Source: CAZWSX01 sp964636985 | GTDB lineage: Bacteria > Planctomycetota > Planctomycetia > Pirellulales > Pirellulaceae | Direction: 5' to 3' | NCBI GenBank assembly: GCA_964636985.1 | Contig: CAZWSX010000004.1 | Span: 62,001-126,000, forward strand | DNA: 64,000 nt | Shown: in pieces, positions 59,012-64,000 of the stretch | Numbering within the stretch: position 1 is the stretch's first letter | Layout: each line of letters starts with the position of its first letter | Translations under genes and position numbers: made by a program | Notes under the pieces: model-generated | Seen by the model: the letters and a program-made list of their open reading frames with translations, nothing else | Told to the model about the DNA's origin: nothing | The model's database searches: none

Positions 59012-62000
59012 AGACGAACTCGTTCGCATTGAGCAAGATTCGGCACAATTCTTTAAGGCCACTCGTCCCCATCAACTTGGTCGCTGCCGCCTTCTCGCCC
59101 GGACTTGGCGCGCGTCCAAATGCATTGGCAAAGGCACGCTCGATTTGTTGCGGTTGGTCACCGGGAACTTCTGCTTCGATCCGCTGGGACATTCGGCCTG
59201 CCTGGTCGAGCATGAAATCGTTGTTGAGCAAGGCCAGCGATTGGACGACCGTCGTCGTCGTATTTCGGGTGGGCGTCAGGCTGGCCGGATCGGGGCAATC
59301 GAGTGCCGCCAGAAAACGATGGGTGGTCGTCCGAACGACAAAGCGGTAAATGCTGCGCCGCCACAGTTCCGGCCGGTCAGGCGTGATGTATTTGTAAACG
59401 GGCGCATATTCCTCTTCGTAGTCGAAATCACGAAAGCCGGGTCCGCCGGATTGCTGGTTCAGGCAGCCCGACGCGAAGAGGACGGCATCGCGCAGCGCTT
59501 CTCCTTCGATCCGCCGCGGATTCATTCGCCACAACAGGCGATTGCTGGAATCGAGGGCGTCGCCGTCGGTGTGATGCGTGGATTTCTGGCGATACGTCGC
59601 GCTCGTACAAATCAGGCGTTGCAAGTGCTTGATCGAACCATCGTTGCGGAGCAGTTCGGCAGCCAGCCAGTCAAGTAACTCCGGATGCGACGGGAGCCCG
59701 CCACCCAGCCCGAAATCGCTCGGCGTGTCGACCATTCCGACGCCGAAGTGATGCTGCCACAACCGATTGGCCATCACACGCCAAGGAAGAGGATTGCTCG
59801 GGTCCGTCAGCCACATCGCAAGCGCCTTGCGACGGGACGATTCGTCATCGATGGCGAAGGAATTCCCAAATGGGGCCACTTTCACGCAACCAATGGTTCC
59901 TGGCGAAACCTCATCCAGTGGCGCTTCCGGATTGCCGCGCTTGAAAACGTACGACTTGGGAGGCGACTGCGAAACGGCTGCATAGACTCGTTCCGTCTTG
60001 CTCGGCAGTTTGTCGAGCGCCTCCTGTTTGGCTGCGACTTGCCGCTCGATCTCCTCTGCCTGTTGTCGTTCCTCAGGTGACAGATTCGTCGCTTCGCCTA
60101 GGATGCGGAGCGTCGGATCGCCAAAGAAGACCTGGTCGAAGCCGATATCGTTTCCGCCATCGGTCGCCACCAGCGTTAGGAATCGCGCCTTGGCGGAAAT
60201 GGGCAGCTTCAATCGGGTGGAGCTCTTCGGCCCAAGATGGCGATGCTCCCAGGCCAATTCGCCATCGCAGTAGATCCGAGCGTCAGCCCACACTGCGTCC
60301 AAGTTATCAGGCCGGCCGCCGTAACCCACCACCGTATCGAAAACGAATTCTGTCGCGCCGGTCGCTTCGCGGATCGGCTGTACGTCGAACGTAATCCCTG
60401 CATTGGCGTGAATTCCGATCTCGCTGTGCGGATCGACGGCGTAGTCGATATCGTCGATCTTCGACGTCTTCTGCGCATTCACCGGTCCGTGGCGGATTAC
60501 GTCCCAAGCGACGCCGCTCGTCTTAGGCAAATCGGTAACGGCCAAGCCCGTCGACGAAATGACAACCTTCGCACCGTCAGCGCCGTTGGGAACGAACACG
60601 CCGTCGATCAAGGGATGCTCGGCCGTTTGAAAATGATTGGCTATGCCATCGACGTTGCCCCGTTTCTCGACCGTCAGTTTGCCGGTCTTATGATCGATGC
60701 CCCAATCGCGTCGGCCGTCGCCGTAGCCGCTACCGCCGCCGACGATGTCGGCCAGATTCAGCGACGTCTTTCTAAGTCGAGCGAGATCGCCGCGTAGCTT
60801 GGCGATTTCTTGTTGGAGCGTGGCCCGCCGGTTGCTGATCGATTCCGTTTCGCCCGGCGTCACATCGCGATCACCACGGGTGACGCCGGCGAACACCGCC
60901 GTCAGGCTGTAGTACTCCCGCTGCGAGATGGGGTCGAGCTTATGGTCGTGGCAGCGAGCACAGTGAATGGTCACGCCACAGGTTGCCGTCATCACTTGCG
61001 CGACCATGTCGTCCAGGTCGTCCGCGCGGGCGGCTCGCTTGAGCGTAGGACTTGGCGTCTCGGCTTGCCCGACAAAGTCCCATGGCCCGGCGGCCAGGAA
61101 ACCGGTCGCGATCACAGCCTCGGGATTTTCTGGCGCAATCGCATCGCCTGCCACTTGTTCGGCGAGAAATCGCCCGTATGGCTTATCGGCATTGAATGCA
61201 TCGATAACGTAATCGCGATACCGCCACGCGTTCTCGCGAATCTGGTCCCGCTCGAAGCCGTGCGTGTCGGCGTAGTGCGCGATGTCGAGCCAGTGTCGCG
61301 CTTGCCGCTCGCCGTAGCGTGGTGACGCCAACACACGTTCGACTAGCCGTTCGTAGGCAAGAGGCTGGTCGTCTGCCTCAAAAGCAGCAACTTCTTCAAA
61401 CGAGGGTGGCATCCCGAGCAAGTCGAACGACAGCCGCCGGATCAACGTGCGACGATCGGCCTCGGGCGAACGAGAAAGCCCCTTCTCCCGAAGTTTGGCA
61501 TCGATGAACGCGTCGATCGGATGATCGATGTTTCCTCCGTGGGGCGGCAAAACGTGGCGAAGCGGCTGCCAGGCCCAATGCTCGCGCCGCTTATCTACGG
61601 CCGCGGCCCGATCGGCATCCGTTTCCGGCCAGTTCGCTCCTTCGGCTACCCAGCGTGTTATCAATTCAATTTGTTGTGCCGTCAACCGCTCGCCGTCGGG
61701 GGGCATCGCATCGTCGTCGGTGCTGGCAATACGTCGAACGAGTTCGCTAGTTGAAGAGTCACCCGGCTTGATGATCGGCCCCGAATCACCGCCTGCAAAA
61801 GCCAGTGACCGGGCATCGAGCCGCAGTCCGCTTTTGTGTGTCGCCGGTCCGTGACACTTTACACAATGATCGACCAGAAGCGGCCGAATGTCGCGTTCAA
61901 AATCGACTGCTGGTGGTTCGTCGGCCGCCGCGACGCCGAAGATGGCGAGCCATCCCAAGATACAAAGAGTGACTTGGCTTTTCGGCGCATAGGCCATGGC

Positions 62001-62012
62001 TGGAGTGCACAT
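59001..62012 (-). CDS. Planctomycete cytochrome C (PSCyt1) / DUF1549 / DUF1553 secreted protein with NPCBM-like module
   Basis: 1003 residues from the ATG at 62012 (an ATG at 61997 is equally possible; the frame runs on upstream into the transporter gene, which is rejected). Signal peptide ending near FGVAAADEP; PSCyt1 with haem motif CVKCHG; DUF1549 (~155-360) with ARHWLDIAHYADTHGFERD and a second CARCHDHK motif; a beta-rich insertion (~457-637) with TFDVQPIREATGATEFVF and WADARIYCDGELAWEHRHLG, resembling the NPCBM carbohydrate-binding domain; then DUF1553 (~690-1000) with RVMANRLWQHHFGVGMVDTPSDFG and VVQSLALLNNDFML. The binding module differs from the tandem modules in the first PSD1 protein, suggesting a different polymer target. 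Confidence 0.93.
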   Translation of the reverse strand: MCTPAMAYAPKSQVTLCILGWLAIFGVAAADEPPAVDFERDIRPLLVDHCVKCHGPATHKSGLRLDARSLAFAGGDSGPIIKPGDSSTSELVRRIASTDDDAMPPDGERLTAQQIELITRWVAEGANWPETDADRAAAVDKRREHWAWQPLRHVLPPHGGNIDHPIDAFIDAKLREKGLSRSPEADRRTLIRRLSFDLLGMPPSFEEVAAFEADDQPLAYERLVERVLASPRYGERQARHWLDIAHYADTHGFERDQIRENAWRYRDYVIDAFNADKPYGRFLAEQVAGDAIAPENPEAVIATGFLAAGPWDFVGQAETPSPTLKRAARADDLDDMVAQVMTATCGVTIHCARCHDHKLDPISQREYYSLTAVFAGVTRGDRDVTPGETESISNRRATLQQEIAKLRGDLARLRKTSLNLADIVGGGSGYGDGRRDWGIDHKTGKLTVEKRGNVDGIANHFQTAEHPLIDGVFVPNGADGAKVVISSTGLAVTDLPKTSGVAWDVIRHGPVNAQKTSKIDDIDYAVDPHSEIGIHANAGITFDVQPIREATGATEFVFDTVVGYGGRPDNLDAVWADARIYCDGELAWEHRHLGPKSSTRLKLPISAKARFLTLVATDGGNDIGFDQVFFGDPTLRILGEATNLSPEERQQAEEIERQVAAKQEALDKLPSKTERVYAAVSQSPPKSYVFKRGNPEAPLDEVSPGTIGCVKVAPFGNSFAIDDESSRRKALAMWLTDPSNPLPWRVMANRLWQHHFGVGMVDTPSDFGLGGGLPSHPELLDWLAAELLRNDGSIKHLQRLICTSATYRQKSTHHTDGDALDSSNRLLWRMNPRRIEGEALRDAVLFASGCLNQQSGGPGFRDFDYEEEYAPVYKYITPDRPELWRRSIYRFVVRTTTHRFLAALDCPDPASLTPTRNTTTTVVQSLALLNNDFMLDQAGRMSQRIEAEVPGDQPQQIERAFANAFGRAPSPGEKAAATKLMGTSGLKELCRILLNANEFVYVD

Positions 62013-62103
62013 CAGGAGGTGGGCGAGTCGAATGACTGGGATCAGCGATCCAGTATCATTCTCGCTTGCGATGTGACCAACTTCAAGCAAGCGTTCCCCC
62101 CCG

Positions 62104-63564
62104 TCAACGACGATCGCCCGCGGGTTGCTCTTCCTGATGTTCCGTGGTTGCATGTTCGCTGGCAACCGGCACTAAAAGATGCAATTTCTCTCGCTGCTTA
62201 AGCAACTCGACTGCTGCGTGGTAGCGTGAGGTTACGCCAGCTTGCGGCCAAATGCCACCCAAGACCACCAGCGCCGCCAGCGAGAGGACCGCGACCTGCT
62301 CGCGACGTCCCAGCGCCAACGAGACCGACGACTCGTGCACGGTACCGGTAAAGAGTCGGAAATAAGCCCGCACTACCGAGATGCCATTGATCGTGGCCGC
62401 CAGGACGACCAGTGCGCCAAAGTAAGGGCGCTCGGTCACGGCGGCGTCGACGAGCAACTCGCCACCGACAAAACCAGTCGTTCCGGGAAAGCCCACGCTG
62501 GCCACCCCGGTCAAAAAGAAGCAAACGGCCAGGGCCGGCGTGTGGCCATACAAGCCATGAAACGCGTCGAGCTTCAATCGGCCGCGGCGGGCTTCCAGGG
62601 CGCGGAGCGTTAATCCGAAGCCGCACAGCGATAGCGCCGTGGCAATCCATAGGGAAAGCGCGCCGGTCACCGCGATGGGCGCGTCGAGGTCCAAACCCGC
62701 CATGACCAGCGAGGCGTGGCTTAACAGCAGAAAGCAGAAGAATCGCCGCGCATCGGTTTGGACCAGCGACATTCCAGCCGCGTACACAGCCGTAAACGTG
62801 GACAGGACGCCGATGATCGATAGCACATTGTGCGACGCCGTGGGATAGAGGAGTCGCACCAGCGTAAGGGCGCCAAACAACGGAGTGCAAAATAAGAGCG
62901 ACGTTCCAAACGTGGCCTTTTCGAACAGGTCGGGCATCCACAAATGAAAGGGAAACGTGCCGCTACGGACCAACACCGCGATTGCCAAGGCGGCTACGCC
63001 GATGGTCGCGAATGGCCCTCCCAGCGACATCATGGTCTGCCCCACGATCAATAAGATCGCAAACAGCCCCATGAAAATCATGTAGACGCGCGAACATCGC
63101 CCGCGCGATTGAATTTCGAAGAACGGCGGGATGCACCCCAGGACCAGGAAGACCACTAAGATCCACGGCCGATGCGGGTTGACGCTCAAGGTTCCCAGCG
63201 CCGCCGCTTCGCCCACGAGCATCCAGGCAAACGAGAAGCGGCGAATTTTCGTTTTGAGTGTCGTGAAGGTCGTCAAGAAGTACAGCAGTGCCACGCACGG
63301 CAACAGTGGCGCGTTAAGTTGGTCAAGCAAGAACAACTCGTCCTTGAAGATCAGCGACATGAAGTGCCAGGTATCCTCAGCCTCCTTGGCATGAATGAGG
63401 CCGAAGTCCTGCCACTCGGCGACGGTGCTCAACAGCGACAGACCGGTGATGAACACGCACCATTGCCGCGCGGCATAGCTGTCGCGAACGCGCGACAGGA
63501 CCGCCGCGCCGAGCAATGGAATCAAGATCGACAGTTCGATCCAGGGGAAATGGAGGTCTTTCAC
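62104..63564 (-). CDS. Complex-I-like proton-channel subunit (NuoM/NuoN-type)
   Basis: 486 residues with ~12-14 predicted membrane helices. The proton-conducting antiporter fold shows in FPFHLWMPDLFEKATFGTSLLF (the usual HxWLPDAxxxAP region), ARRFFCFLLLSHASLVMAG and FFLTGVASVGFPGTTGFVGGELL. No other complex I gene is in view, so it may belong to a smaller cation or inorganic-carbon transport complex rather than to NADH dehydrogenase. It starts with GTG, overlapping the stop of the upstream gene by 4 bases (GTGA). The second PSD1 gene begins 91 bases downstream. Confidence 0.82.
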   Translation of the reverse strand: MKDLHFPWIELSILIPLLGAAVLSRVRDSYAARQWCVFITGLSLLSTVAEWQDFGLIHAKEAEDTWHFMSLIFKDELFLLDQLNAPLLPCVALLYFLTTFTTLKTKIRRFSFAWMLVGEAAALGTLSVNPHRPWILVVFLVLGCIPPFFEIQSRGRCSRVYMIFMGLFAILLIVGQTMMSLGGPFATIGVAALAIAVLVRSGTFPFHLWMPDLFEKATFGTSLLFCTPLFGALTLVRLLYPTASHNVLSIIGVLSTFTAVYAAGMSLVQTDARRFFCFLLLSHASLVMAGLDLDAPIAVTGALSLWIATALSLCGFGLTLRALEARRGRLKLDAFHGLYGHTPALAVCFFLTGVASVGFPGTTGFVGGELLVDAAVTERPYFGALVVLAATINGISVVRAYFRLFTGTVHESSVSLALGRREQVAVLSLAALVVLGGIWPQAGVTSRYHAAVELLKQREKLHLLVPVASEHATTEHQEEQPAGDRR

Positions 63565-64000
63565 ACCAGATCCTCCAACATAGTCGAACGCGGTTGCCGC
63601 GACTCGTCTTCCTCCGGCTGTGATAAAAGCTTAGTGGCTTGTTTTTCGAAGCCGTCGCAAGACCGAAAAAGAGCCAGCAAAGGCTCCACAAAAAATCGCT
63701 TCAGGGCGTTGTCCAAAAAGCCTCGCTCCATAGCGAAACGGTACCACGCCAGATTTCCACTCTTGGAAGCGCGAGCCACCCACGAGCCACTGCGGGCCTC
63801 CGGCAAACGGCTGCCAATGGCGTCTTCCATGACTCGATAGTCGTACAGAATCGTGGGCGCTCTCACGAGTTGCAGGGTTCGCCAGCAGCCATGGCCGAGA
63901 ATGTGAAGCAATGCCCAGTAACGAATTCCAAACCCAACGCTTTCCCAAGGAGTCGGTCCCAGGGGAGCGGCATCCGAATGGGCAGTTCCTGCCGACCACC
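63561..64000 (-). CDS. Proton-channel subunit, NuoL-like C-terminal part (5' end outside window)
   Basis: The frame is open to the window edge; 145 codons are visible, ending in TGA at 63561. RYWALLHILGHGCWRTLQLVRAPTILYDYR resembles the discontinuous-helix region of NuoL-type subunits (HxxxHAxxKxxLFLxAG). A helical C-terminus FVEPLLALFRSCDGFEKQATKLL follows. It overlaps the next channel-subunit gene by 4 bases, so the two are co-translated and presumably form one complex. The call relies on neighbour context and a short motif, so only the family is suggested. Confidence 0.6.
   Translation of the reverse strand, partial: WSAGTAHSDAAPLGPTPWESVGFGIRYWALLHILGHGCWRTLQLVRAPTILYDYRVMEDAIGSRLPEARSGSWVARASKSGNLAWYRFAMERGFLDNALKRFFVEPLLALFRSCDGFEKQATKLLSQPEEDESRQPRSTMLEDLV

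Overview
The window looks like a chromosomal segment of a planctomycete, most likely of the Pirellulales type. The evidence is gene content: two genes for proteins with a planctomycete cytochrome C (PSCyt1), DUF1549 and DUF1553/PSD1 domains, three Tat-exported DUF1501 proteins, a Tat-exported Gfo/Idh/MocA oxidoreductase, secreted beta-propeller proteins, giant secreted or membrane-anchored proteins, and high GC. No phage, insertion sequence, CRISPR array or rRNA was seen. One tRNA gene, tRNA-Lys(CTT), is present.

Layout. 1-7.5 kb is mostly minus-strand housekeeping: a TadG-like vWA protein cut by the window edge, trpS and pyrD, a tiny lipoprotein, an HU-type protein with a clear sigma70-like promoter, then sppA, ridA, a class-V cysteine desulfurase and a YkgJ cysteine-cluster protein. 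7.6-15 kb holds two exported NHL-type propellers, a VOC protein and a 1312-residue hybrid histidine kinase with six PAS domains and a GAF domain. 14.9-21 kb holds a Pls/PosA-type membrane-bound single-module peptide synthetase, with an adenylation-domain code resembling lysine, and a convergent ABC exporter. 21-28.4 kb has tRNA-Lys, topA with a histone-like lysine tail, a SurA/PpiD-like folding factor and an archaeal-type glucose dehydrogenase. 28.4-36.3 kb has a PSD1/DUF1501 pair, a GH5-like glycosidase and a translationally coupled MoaD/BNR-propeller pair.

36.5-50.1 kb is the most unusual part: two adjacent, translationally coupled giant genes (1183 and 2571 residues). They contain three homologous units, two of them fused, with a signal-peptide-like segment left inside the fusion. 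A DUF1501 gene and a TolB-like gene follow, probably in the same transcription unit. 50.3-53.8 kb carries a Gfo/Idh/MocA oxidoreductase and a HEAT-repeat protein. 54.2-57.6 kb is a BlaI/BlaR1-type regulatory pair with a readable promoter, two matching operators and a third operator in front of a divergent SDR gene. 57.6-64 kb is a second PSD1/DUF1501 pair downstream of two complex-I-like proton-channel subunits, the last cut by the window edge.

Many gene starts were moved from the longest open frame to an internal start because of a Shine-Dalgarno site, overlap with a neighbour, or family length; these choices are explained per gene. Function calls rest on reading motifs by eye; no database search was run.
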